NCBI RefSeq assembly: GCF_001720395.1
Contig: NZ_MDTU01000001.1
Span: forward strand, 1,796,693-1,860,692
From: Piscirickettsia litoralis
Lineage (GTDB): Bacteria; Pseudomonadota; Gammaproteobacteria; Piscirickettsiales; Piscirickettsiaceae
Direction: 5' to 3'
DNA: 64,000 bases
Position 1 is the stretch's first letter; each line of letters starts with the position of its first letter. Shown here in pieces: positions 1-9,537 of the stretch. Made by a program: the position numbers and the translations under genes. The notes below the pieces were generated by a model. That model made no database searches and had not been told where the DNA came from. It saw only the letters and a list, made by a program, of their open reading frames with translations.

Positions 1-855
1 GCCAGGTTTGACAGATGAAAAGTATTCTGGAGGGTTGCTTTCACTCGGAACAACCAATTTCTTATACTCTGCTGTTGTTAATTTATTCGGTGATGCTTTA
101 ACAGATTGCACCCACTTATCAAAATCATTCTCAGAGGTCACTTTAGTGACAAAGCGCATATTAGCAAAACCATCGCCACTGAAACTAACCGAGCGACCAC
201 GGTATTCACCCATCTTATTGGCCATCATATGCAACTTAGTTTGCATGCCATTCATAGAGTAAATTTGACCGGCAAGCTGCTGAATTTGAAACGAGTTCAT
301 CGGTGCATCAGAGGTGATTAAAAACTTCACCGGCTGATGAACTGGGAATTGTACGTAATTCACCGTCGCAATGCCTTGATCTGGATATATAAACAACCAC
401 TTCCATTCGAGCGAAATCGCCTGAATCGTGATCGGTTTAACAACCTCACCATTGCGCTTTACATCCAATGGACGATAAGGGTCTAACTTGTGTGTCGAGT
501 GCCACGTAATCACACCAAGAATAGCGATGATGATAATAGGCACACCCCACCAGATAATTTCCAACTTAGTGCTGTGTGTAAACTCGGGAGTATACTTGGC
601 ATCATTGTTCGATGCACGATAGCGTCTTGCAATGACTAGCGTTGCAATAATCACAGGGATTACAACGATTAGCATAAGGATTAGAGCGGTGATAAAGAGC
701 TTCATCTCGTCTGCTGCGATAATCCCATGTGGATCGAACAACATCGTTTTACAACCACTTAAGGACAAAGTAGCTAGTAATAACAAGAGAAAAGCAGGGA
801 CTTTATGTTTGATATTTTTCTTAAGCATTTTTTTCACATTAGAAATAAATTTCAT
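1..855 (-). CDS. cyoA: Cytochrome bo3 ubiquinol oxidase subunit II (partial, 3' end outside window)
   Basis: Subunit II of the proton-pumping quinol oxidase of the inner membrane. The reading frame runs from an ATG at 855 to the window edge without a stop (285 residues; the E. coli protein is 315). It begins with a basic lipoprotein signal peptide ending in a lipobox, LSGC, with the lipid-modified Cys at residue 35. Two membrane helices follow (about 52-76 and 98-118, the second containing WWGVPIII), then a periplasmic cupredoxin-like domain with the family motif LEWKWLF and QFPVHQPV. The Cys ligands of a CuA centre are not seen, as expected for a quinol rather than a cytochrome c oxidase. 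An AGGGA sequence precedes the ATG. The rest of the cyo operon should lie beyond coordinate 1. It diverges from the MFS gene at 1137. Confidence 0.93.
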   Translation of the reverse strand, partial: MKFISNVKKMLKKNIKHKVPAFLLLLLATLSLSGCKTMLFDPHGIIAADEMKLFITALILMLIVVIPVIIATLVIARRYRASNNDAKYTPEFTHSTKLEIIWWGVPIIIIAILGVITWHSTHKLDPYRPLDVKRNGEVVKPITIQAISLEWKWLFIYPDQGIATVNYVQFPVHQPVKFLITSDAPMNSFQIQQLAGQIYSMNGMQTKLHMMANKMGEYRGRSVSFSGDGFANMRFVTKVTSENDFDKWVQSVKASPNKLTTAEYKKLVVPSESNPPEYFSSVKPG

Positions 856-1136
856 TATTAACTATTCCCTGTACACGCTAGTGTCAGCGATTACTACAAC
901 CACTTTCTCAAGCCCAAAATTTAAGAATCTTAAAAAGGCGCTTTTGAAATTGCCTAGAAGGTACACCATTTTTCAACAATTATCAATTGTGATTTAACGA
1001 CAGTTGTATTAATCAAAACTTTCTGGTGCTATGATGGCATTTCTTTAGCCAGATAATGATCAAAAGCATAATGACTGTAAAAACCCATACTGATTCTCAT
1101 TATCAAGTAACGAATATTTTATCAGGTAAACATCAA

Positions 1137-2465
1137 ATGAAATCAACTTTTTCTCTTGCCAGCCTCTTTGGCTTGCGTATGCTTGGGCTTTTTATGATTT
1201 TGCCCATTTTTGCTCTATACGCCAACCAGTTACAAGGGGCAACCACCCTCACAATCGGCTTAACCCTAGGCGTTTATGGTGTGACCTCCTGCCTTTTTCA
1301 ACTCGTCTTCGGCTGGGCCTCTGACCGCTTTGGCCGCAAGAAAATCATCGCCTTAGGGCTACTCATTTTTGCTATCGGCTCTGTTGTTGCCGGCCTGTCT
1401 GACTCCATTTATGGAGTTTTTATCGGTCGTGCACTGCAAGGCGCTGGCGCTATTGGCTCAGCTACACTTGCCCTTATTGCTGATCTCACCAAAGATGAAC
1501 ACCGTACCAAGGCGATGGCCACTGTCGGCATGACCATTGGTTTCTCCTTTGTCATTGCCATGGTGCTCGGCCCATTATTAGTCGGCCATATCGGCTTGAA
1601 CGGTCTCTTCTATTTAACTGGCATACTCGCCATTATTGCAATTTTTGTCCTTTATAAAATTGTTCCTACACCCACGCGCTCTATCACGCACGAGGGTAAT
1701 ACCGCGCATTGGTCACAGTTCAAAACGGTCATCACCAATCCACAGCTTCTGAACCTGGATTTAGGCATTTTCACATTGCATGCGGTGCTAACTGCAAGCT
1801 TCATGTTTATCCCGCTCGATATGCTTCACCAGCTGAACTTAGGCGCTCACGAGCAATGGATGGTGTATTTACCCGTCTTTATTGTTTCAGTCGTATTAAT
1901 GGTGCCTTTTGTCATCATCGCGGAGAAAAAACGCCACATGAAAGGCGTTTTACTCGCTATGATCGCATTGATGTTTTTTTCTCAGCTCGGCGTCTGGTTT
2001 TTCAATCATGATTTACCAGGAATTATTCTCTCACTCATGCTGTTTTTCACTGCGTTCACTGTATTAGAAGCTCTATTACCTTCATGGATTTCCAAGGTCT
2101 CTCCGGTTGCTGCCAAAGGGACGGCAATGGGGGTGTATTCAAGCAGCCAATATCTAGGAGCGTTTGTCGGTGGTTCTGTCGCAGGTTTATTACTATCTTG
2201 GCACAATGACACCGCATTAATGATGATTATTTTAGCTGTGCTAGCGATTTGGTGGATCTTTAGCTTTCTACAAGCCAAGCCCCCTCACTACAGCAGTCGT
2301 TTAATTCATGTCGGCAAACTTAGTTCAGCAGAGGCTGCGGCCTTGCAAACCAAACTGGCAAAACGTCCAGGTGTGATTGAAGCGATGGTCGCAGATGAAG
2401 AAGGTACTGCTTATCTTAAAGTCATCTCTGATTTATATAAAGATGACGATAAAACCAATCAATAA
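1137..2465 (+). CDS. yajR: YajR-type major facilitator superfamily exporter
   Basis: Twelve-helix MFS transporter with a short C-terminal ferredoxin-like (YAM) domain, as in E. coli YajR. The A-motif between helices 2 and 3 reads GWASDRFGRKK, and a second signature, GRALQGAGAIGSA, lies in helix 4. The last 60 or so residues are soluble and end PGVIEAMVADEEGTAYLKV, matching the YAM domain. I prefer the ATG at 1137, preceded by CAGGTAA, which places the conserved GLRMLG about ten residues in. Upstream in-frame ATGs at 1056 and 1071 would add up to 27 residues but lack a clear Shine-Dalgarno. The substrate is unknown. In E. coli yajR also lies next to the cyo operon, so the neighbourhood is conserved although here the two genes are divergent. 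Confidence 0.85.
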   Translation: MKSTFSLASLFGLRMLGLFMILPIFALYANQLQGATTLTIGLTLGVYGVTSCLFQLVFGWASDRFGRKKIIALGLLIFAIGSVVAGLSDSIYGVFIGRALQGAGAIGSATLALIADLTKDEHRTKAMATVGMTIGFSFVIAMVLGPLLVGHIGLNGLFYLTGILAIIAIFVLYKIVPTPTRSITHEGNTAHWSQFKTVITNPQLLNLDLGIFTLHAVLTASFMFIPLDMLHQLNLGAHEQWMVYLPVFIVSVVLMVPFVIIAEKKRHMKGVLLAMIALMFFSQLGVWFFNHDLPGIILSLMLFFTAFTVLEALLPSWISKVSPVAAKGTAMGVYSSSQYLGAFVGGSVAGLLLSWHNDTALMMIILAVLAIWWIFSFLQAKPPHYSSRLIHVGKLSSAEAAALQTKLAKRPGVIEAMVADEEGTAYLKVISDLYKDDDKTNQ

Positions 2466-2499
2466 AAACAAATAAATAAATTTTAAATACTAAATTAAC

Positions 2500-2545
2500 A
2501 AATAGGCTAATACTATACTCTAATTCTAATTAGCCTATTTTTTAT
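2500..2545 (+). terminator. Probable bidirectional rho-independent terminator
   Basis: A 10-bp inverted repeat, AATAGGCTAA (2501-2510) and TTAGCCTATT (2530-2539), is followed by a T-run on the plus strand and preceded by an A-rich stretch. It lies between the convergent MFS and AraC-family genes, so it can serve both. Confidence 0.7.
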
Positions 2546-2546
2546 C

Positions 2547-3413
2547 CTATTTTAGTGGCAGATAAATATCCGTCATTAACTCATGCTCAGCAACATCAGT
2601 AATCATATTCAGATAATTAAAAAAGCACGGAAAATCACGCAACTCCTCACCACTGCCAGGCAACCATTTGCCATATAGGGCGCGCACACTATCACCAATA
2701 TGATCATGCGAACCTAAATGACGCACTCGCGCACAACGTCCTGCGGGAATCACCTTGTTAATAATGTTGTTTTCTTCCTTAACTCTGCCAGCTGTCACTA
2801 AACCAAAATCAAACCTAAAATCTTCAGGCGCTGTTAAGTTGGGGTCATTATAAGCGATACCATAGTAGCCCGCTTTTCGTACCGGCAGCTTATTCTCAGC
2901 TATCCAACTTAAAAAACGACTCGCAGTATCATTAATTAATTCTGGTGTACCATGATGCTCGATTGCAATAATAGCCGTTTTTTTAAAGTCAATAATATCC
3001 ACTTGCATAACTTGCTCTCTTTTTATTTCAGGAAGTATGTATTTTTCCAGCCAAGGCTGCCATTTTGGCTGCTGTCTAAATTGAGTCGGTGTTTGCCCAA
3101 AAGCCTTTTTAAATGCACGAGAAAACGATTCTGGGTTTTCAAAACCGGCATCTAATGCGATATCAATGACTTTACATTGCTTATTAAAGACAAGCTGATA
3201 GGAGGCTCGCTTTAATCGCATTAACCGAATGAGTTGAAACACATTAATTCCAGCATATTCGCAAAATTGCCGATGAAAGTGGTATTTTGAAAAATTTGCA
3301 ACCTCAGCCAATTGCTCAACGGTTAGCTCTTCATACAAATGCTCATTGATGTAGCGAAACACCTCATTCATCCTACTGGTATATTTTTTTGCTGCTCTCT
3401 CACTCATCACCAT
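2547..3413 (-). CDS. AraC-family regulator with GyrI-like effector-binding domain
   Basis: DNA-binding regulator of the Rob/SoxS-like type. Residues about 15-115 form the double helix-turn-helix AraC domain, with YHFHRQFCEYAGINVF in the first half and the diagnostic GFENPESFSRAFKKAFGQTP in the second. Residues about 135-288 match the GyrI-like (SOUL/GyrI) ligand-binding domain, including the late PAGRCARVRHLGSHD and the C-terminal DIYLPLK. The frame can be extended to a TTG at 3473, but ATGs at 3413 or 3407 fit better. No adjacent target gene is obvious; the gene is convergent with the MFS exporter. The ligand cannot be told from the sequence. Confidence 0.83.
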   Translation of the reverse strand: MVMSERAAKKYTSRMNEVFRYINEHLYEELTVEQLAEVANFSKYHFHRQFCEYAGINVFQLIRLMRLKRASYQLVFNKQCKVIDIALDAGFENPESFSRAFKKAFGQTPTQFRQQPKWQPWLEKYILPEIKREQVMQVDIIDFKKTAIIAIEHHGTPELINDTASRFLSWIAENKLPVRKAGYYGIAYNDPNLTAPEDFRFDFGLVTAGRVKEENNIINKVIPAGRCARVRHLGSHDHIGDSVRALYGKWLPGSGEELRDFPCFFNYLNMITDVAEHELMTDIYLPLK

Positions 3414-3766
3414 TACCCGTCTCAATAATGTATTTAATTTAACCAAACTCGCCCCGATCAATCTTGACCGCAATTGCTACATTACAGCGACAGCGGCTGA
3501 CCTTTTGAAAGAGTAGGCATTTGTTTATACAGATTCGGCTATCAATTCATATTTATCAAAAGTATAGTAACTAATAAGCCAATGGATGAATGAAGGGTTT
3601 TTGATTGCAAAACCTAGAGTATTTATATACTGACCTTATTCGCTTCTTTTAAGTCTTGAGACGGTTATCGCCGTATAAGTGTCTATTTGCCAGTACTGGA
3701 AAAAGAAGGATCACGCTCAGAATATTGTCTTGCCTAAAAAATAAAAAAGCCGCTGAAGGTTTTAAT
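3414..3766. other. Intergenic stretch without a recognisable gene
   Basis: About 350 bases between the AraC-type gene and the restriction-associated protein gene. Short open frames on both strands (3656-3910 plus, 3649-3858 minus) show no recognisable domain and no convincing ribosome binding site. The minus-strand frame contains a tract, LANRHLYGDNR, that could be a relic of a mobile element, but I cannot assign it. Confidence 0.4.
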
Positions 3767-4711
3767 TTAGTGATTCCAATCTCGAGTCCGAACTCGCCCA
3801 GTCTGATAGTAATTAGAAACCAGATCAATAAAATCTTTAAAGTCAGTATTTTCTTCAACGATTCGATTAACCGATTGCCAGTCTATTACCGAACGTTTTT
3901 GCGCTGGTAGTAATAGTTCACTTTCTGATGGATTTTCTATTGAGAGTAAAATAACGCCAATTCCATGCAAAGCGCTCAACATACGAAGCTCTTGCTCAAC
4001 ACGACTGTCCACAATAGAAGTCGCAACCAAATAACCCTCACTTGCCCATGATGAATTGCTGACCGCCTGGAAAAAGCATTTGCGGACATTGCCCATCGTC
4101 AGCGCTTTTTTTACTTCAAACGACCACAGGCGAACACTCTGCCCACCTCCTTGCAACACACAGGTTTTAACGTGCTGATGCCATTTTTGAGCAACAGGCT
4201 CCATAGCAACAATATCTGGATATAACCAATGATTGCCACCACTACCCAAATTATTTTTAGAGCGCTTTTCATCAACTCGCAAGCAATATAACCCATGCTC
4301 TGAATGAAGATAATCGATTAAAACAGGATATAAATCATGCTCGCTAACATTATGTTTTTTTTCATTATGTTCAGAGCTTAATAAATTTTGCTCTTGTGAA
4401 TTTTTAAGCGAATCTCCACACCCCAAACCATCACTCTCTTCATACCAATACACTCTTGGCCGCGGCGTATCTTGCCATTTAATATGCTTTGACTGCTTAA
4501 GAATGCCTTGCTTTTGTGCACCAATTTCAGCGACGATTTGCGAGATAAAATCTCGCTCACCTTCAAAACGAGCATTCTTGCGCTTATCAATATAGTCATC
4601 GCTGTATTTATCAGTTATTGCTACAGCAATCTCTTTGGCGGTAAAGCGCCGGTTGGCATTTTCCTTTAGAAACAATGCGATTTTTTTGGTTTGTGGTAAT
4701 TTAAACTGCAT
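3767..4711 (-). CDS. HrgA-like restriction-associated protein, candidate PD-(D/E)XK nuclease
   Basis: 314-residue soluble protein directly downstream of hsdR (23-bp gap, same strand). The first 75 residues look like a winged-helix domain (KKIALFLKENANRRFTAKEI, then a basic stretch). Residues 125-235 carry YPDIVAME (Asp166) followed by SFEVKK (Glu199, Lys201), spaced like a PD-(D/E)XK nuclease core. The protein resembles HrgA/COG2958 proteins, which have been reported next to restriction systems; that match is from memory. The motif positions are seen directly, while nuclease activity is inference. It may be an accessory or independent effector of the type I locus. Confidence 0.58.
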   Translation of the reverse strand: MQFKLPQTKKIALFLKENANRRFTAKEIAVAITDKYSDDYIDKRKNARFEGERDFISQIVAEIGAQKQGILKQSKHIKWQDTPRPRVYWYEESDGLGCGDSLKNSQEQNLLSSEHNEKKHNVSEHDLYPVLIDYLHSEHGLYCLRVDEKRSKNNLGSGGNHWLYPDIVAMEPVAQKWHQHVKTCVLQGGGQSVRLWSFEVKKALTMGNVRKCFFQAVSNSSWASEGYLVATSIVDSRVEQELRMLSALHGIGVILLSIENPSESELLLPAQKRSVIDWQSVNRIVEENTDFKDFIDLVSNYYQTGRVRTRDWNH

Positions 4712-4734
4712 GGTATTAATATCTTAACTTTCTA

Positions 4735-7700
4735 TCATGCACGCCTACTCTCTCCAACCACAGCATTAGCATTCACTTCTCTGATCACATCACACAACTC
4801 TATTACTGTATTCTCATCAAAGAAACCATGCGCACTTTGATCGTGGCGATCAGTAAATGGTGCTTCAAAAATATGTGACACCTCTAACACACCATTATCA
4901 ACAAGGTAATTAATGATTTGATCAATAAAATTAATCTGCTCCGCATTATAAGCTCCCTTATCAAGAAAACGACTAAAGGCTTCTTTAGCGGCATTCATAT
5001 CCAGGCCAATTAATTCACGGATAAACCGACCTAACGGTTTCTCTTGTAATATTTTTTCTCGATAAGCTTTAACATCACTCATACCACTTGCATCTAACAA
5101 TAGGCCTTCTAAAACATCTAGGTCAGCTTGAGTGATTGGTTTGTTGCGTTTGAGCTTTTGAATCGTTAACTGATCTTGATGATCTTTGATATACAATTCA
5201 GTTTTCTTGCGGTACTGCGTTAAATCAACACTTGGGTTGCTATACACCGTAGTGACATCATAGATGCCTTGCACCTCATCCTCAAAGTTAGTATACACCC
5301 TCTCTTTTTTATCCTTATCCAAAGCAAACATCAAATTTCGCAAGCTGCGCCGCAGTTTTTCTAGTGTTATTACGTTAATATCCTGCCAAAAAGCTTGAGT
5401 TTGAATTTCTTGAATCAACTCAAGCTCAACCTGGATAACTGGAATACTTGACTTAGTTTCCAACTGTTCTGCAAATTCGATGATACGTGTTTGATCTAAT
5501 TTAGAAAATACACCTTTTTCTAACAAGGCAAGCTGCATGGTAAGTACTAAGTTGTCAAAACAAAGCGATAAGTGATTAGGCTTTTCATCGCTATTAAAAG
5601 CCTCAGCCTCTGTTGGTAATCTAGAGATATGATTTTCCAACTCAATTAACTTACTATCATCAATCGTATTCCAATAATCACGCACTAGAAAAGGCTCTAT
5701 AACCTGGCGTTTTGGTCTCACTATAAAATTATCGAGATTCATGCCGACCACTAAATGATGAAGCATATCCAGCTGATAGCAACTCAACTCCCTATAGCTT
5801 TCATAGTCTTCTGAGTTTTTCTCTTGAAACTCAAGATCTTTCAGTCGCTCACCAACCAAGCTCGCAAGTTTTATTCGCTTTTCAAACACGACTTGAGTCA
5901 CCGGCTTGCTGATCTTTGTCACGACACCCTGAGGATTTGCATCAAAAAACTCAAAGTTCTGGCAATAATCAAATACTTTAAATGTTGTTTTATCCAAACC
6001 CGGGCCAAATAAATCTTTACATAATCGTGTACCACGCCCCATCATCTGAGTAAATTTTACTTTAGAGCGCACTACCTTAAAAAAGACCAAATTAACCACT
6101 TCCGGCACATCAATCCCGGTATCTAACATATCTACCGAAATAGCAATGCGACACTTTGGGTTCTTCGCATCAAACTCATCTATTTTATTTTCACTGCCTT
6201 TAAAGTCATCAATTAGGCTTTGCGCATACGTTTCTTTAAAAGTAATGACGCGTGCCAGCTTACCCGCCCATTTGGGATAATTCTTATTAAAGATTTTTTC
6301 AAGAAAAACGGCATGCTCATTATTCGCTGCAAAAATGATGGTTTTGCCAATAACATCACCACCTTCAACATGTAGCCCCCCTTGATTACCCTTACTCATC
6401 AGTTGAATAAACATTTTCTCAGCACTATCTTCGTTAAACAAAAATGTATTCACTTCAGAAGGAAGCACTGCGTCTCGATCTTCTAACTCTGCTTTATCTT
6501 CCCATTCTTTGCGCTCTTCTTCAGATAAATCTTTATACTTAATGCCTTCACGAATAAATTTAGTCGCAACAGCAATCTTCGTTGGCGGCACTAAATAACC
6601 TTCTTCATAGGCTGTCTCATCTTCATAAGCATAGGTTGGCATGCCTTTTTGCAGATCAAAAATCGCATAAGTATCTTTTTCAACTTCGTCTTTTGGGGTT
6701 GCCGTTAAACCGATTAAAAGCCCATCAAAATATTCAAAAATTTGCCGATATTTCGAATAAACCGAACGATGTGCTTCATCAACAATAATTAAATCAAAAT
6801 GACCCACACCAAAAGGCCGCTCATCCGCTCCACGATCAAGCAAGTTTTTCATCGTCGGATAGGTAGAAAAATACAATCGACTATCAATGTTATTTTTACT
6901 TTGCCCCGAGCCAAGAACAGAACAACTGACACGAGGCAGTAATTTAACAAAATTTCTTTTCGCTTGAGTAAGTAGTGCATTACGATCCGCTAAAAATAAA
7001 ATATTCTTGACCCAGTTATTTTTAACTAATAAATCAACCAAACTAATCACCGTACGTGTTTTACCGGTACCGGTTGCCATTACCAAAAGTGCCTTACGCT
7101 GATGCTCAAGCTCAAAATGCTGTAAAATGTGGGTAATTGCCGCTTTTTGATAATGGCGATTGGTTATCTCATCACTAATTTCAGCACTCAGCCTTTTACC
7201 TTCACCATTTGCTTTGCTAAAAAATGATTGTCTATCCTGACGACGTCGAATCATCAACTCTAACTCAGCTTTGCTATAAAAGCCTTGAACTTGTCGCGGT
7301 GGATAAAAAGAATCATTCCAAAGATAAGTTTCATATCCATTAGTATAGAAAATAATCGGCCGCACACCACATTGTTTTTCTAAACAATCCGCATAGAGCT
7401 TCGCCTGTTGCTGACCCTCTTCAGCTTGCCGGCGTGTTCGTTTTGCTTCAACAACAGCCAAAGCACTACCATCATCTCCCCACAGTACATAATCCACAAA
7501 ACCATTGCCTTGTGGATTTACTGCCGAAATTGGCATGCCTGATACCGGATACTCCCGACCTTTTTTATCTTTTAGTGTCCAGCCAGCTTCAGCTAATAAC
7601 ACATCGATTAAATAGGTTCGTGTTTCAGACTCACAATAATCATGTCGATCTTGTGTTTGTTCTGCTGCTTTTTTCGCTCTGCCAATTTTATCTAATAGTT

Positions 7701-8354
7701 CTTGATTCGCCGCTTTGAGTTTTTCATTTTCTTTTAATTTCTCTTGATAGGCCACTCGCTCGACTTTATCGTCTTGTTCTATTTGTTTCTCTAGTTCTTG
7801 AACTCTTTTAATACTACTTAGCGCTCGAATCGCAACCTGTTCATCCACAACCACGTGCTGAGGAATCAGCGACTCATCAAAGGGCTTAATAACAAACTGA
7901 CCACGATCAAGCTTCGGTGTATAAGTACGCACAAACCAATACAACACATGATACAACTCTTTAACGGCTTGTAGCGCATCACGCTGCGTTAAAGCCGTCT
8001 TACTATGCACCGCCTCATTACCAATTTTAATAATCAATTTTAATTTTGGAAATAAATTACTAGCAAGATTTTTCTTAAAGCCGTGATCATGAATTAACGT
8101 CATTAAACTTGTATCATGGCGTGGTCGTGTTAACCAGTTATCGATATCAAACACGGTTTCAACCATAAACTCCAGGGCATTGCGTGCATAAAACCCTGCA
8201 ATCCGTGAATCAATCCTAATATTACTCTCCGCACTCTTCGCACGACCACATAACTCTATGCAATACTCACGAAACAAGCTATCCTTATCATCTTCAGCCG
8301 CCTTAATTGCAATATCAAAAAATTAAAGTTACTTTTACTATTTTTATCAGACAT
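4735..8354 (-). CDS. hsdR: Type I restriction enzyme, R (motor and nuclease) subunit, one frameshift near the start
   Basis: ATP-dependent translocase and endonuclease subunit. In order: an N-terminal DUF4145-like helical region, a coiled coil (about 175-230), a PD-(D/E)XK nuclease core with VDYVLW and VVEAKRT near residue 300, the Walker A motif MATGTGKTRT near 425, the DEAH box IVDEAHR near 523, GLTATPKDE, and helicase motif VI in FTQMMGRGTRL. The C-terminal part is of the EcoEI R type. The open frame begins only at 8277, but the bases upstream encode a good N-terminus (MSDKNSK..., then FDIAIKAAEDDKDSLF) from an ATG at 8354 if the A6 run at 8317-8322 is read as A7. The repaired gene starts 27 bp after the repaired hsdS. 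Confidence 0.9.
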
Positions 8355-8381
8355 TTTAATTCCCTTTACATAAATATATTT

Positions 8382-9537
8382 TTAATTATTTGATAAATTT
8401 AATTCGCCTTTAAAGTCTTTTTGCATAAGAACATTAAAATATTGATCAACTTCTTTGTGCTGTCTATCCAAAAAGTCACGAATTTTTTTTGATAATTTTA
8501 AGTTTCTCTATAAACTCCACTTGAAGATATCTAGGAGGAAGGTAGATATCTAACTCCTGAAGAATCGCTAAATTAATATTCTTTTGTGCCGACTCTGGAG
8601 CTATATCAACTAAGACCCTTTGATAAAAAACCAGCCAATAGTGCACAAACTCACCAATAATCAACTCTTCATTTGCAATAAACCCTACCACGCTGTCAGG
8701 AAAACAAGCATCAAAAGTTAAAATAGCTGTGTCAGCAATGTTAGCAGCTATCGTGATACATACTGTACCTTTTGGCCACAACCGGCTCTGCTTCAAGCCT
8801 AACTCTGAATAAGTAGATTTATAATTATCTAAGTAATCACCAGCCCTAGCTATATCACCAGTTTGTATCAACGGATACTTTCCACCTAGTAGTAAAGGAT
8901 CATTTCTTGGTCGATGCTTTGACTTCCCTCGGGCTAATTCACCCAAAGTCTCAAATTTACTAGTTTTCCACCCCTTCGGATTTGTTACTGGATCACCAAA
9001 CATATCAATAAATACCGACTGAGCAAGATCATTTAATTCCTGCTCCATCCGCTGGCAATCTTTACGCAATTGATCTGCTTTTTCTAATACCGCTGCGATT
9101 TGTTTTTGTGTTTTTAGTGGGGGGAGGGGGATTTTAACCGACTCAATCACTTTCTTGTTTATTTGAGGAAATGTCGACCCAGTAGAGCTTCTATATAACT
9201 CATTTTCATAAGATGAAATAAAATACCATAAGTACTTGGAATCCAACTGATCATCACGAACTCTAAGGCCAGCAACCCCTCTGCCTAAGCAGTACTCTTT
9301 ATCTGCCCAATTTAAGTCACCAATTGTTGCTCGAACACAAATTATGATATCACCTTCTTGACAAAGCTTTGTAGGTTCAACTGTTGCTTTCTTGGGGTTT
9401 GGGAACGTATCACCATAATCAGCAGCTCCTGCAATGAGAGGAATACCTTTACCATACTCTACATATGTATGGCCTTTTGGTGCTGAACCCATATCTATTT
9501 GACAGACTGTAGATAGGTTAACTACATTGCAGTTCAT
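8382..9537 (-). CDS. hsdS: Type I restriction-modification specificity subunit, frameshifted near the 3' end
   Basis: DNA-recognition subunit with two target recognition domains (about 1-150 and 200-345) separated by a conserved helical spacer (KTQKQIAAVLEKADQLRKDC). The first repeat region ends PLPPLKTQ and the second LPPRYLQVEF. As read, the frame stops at 8476 (353 residues). Removing one T from the T8 run at 8483-8490 continues the protein through HKEVDQYFNVLMQKDFKGEL, the expected HsdS ending, to a stop at 8382 (about 385 residues). The ATG overlaps the hsdM stop in TAATG, so translation is probably coupled. The run could be a sequencing error or a phase-variable tract. Confidence 0.88.

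Noticed and set aside
632..997. 121-codon plus-strand frame
   Set aside because: It lies opposite the clear CyoA coding sequence, including its lipoprotein signal peptide, and shows no family features.
3649..3858. Possible transposase fragment (LANRHLYGDNR)
   Set aside because: Too short, no terminal repeats or catalytic motif, and it overlaps the 3' end of the HrgA-like gene.
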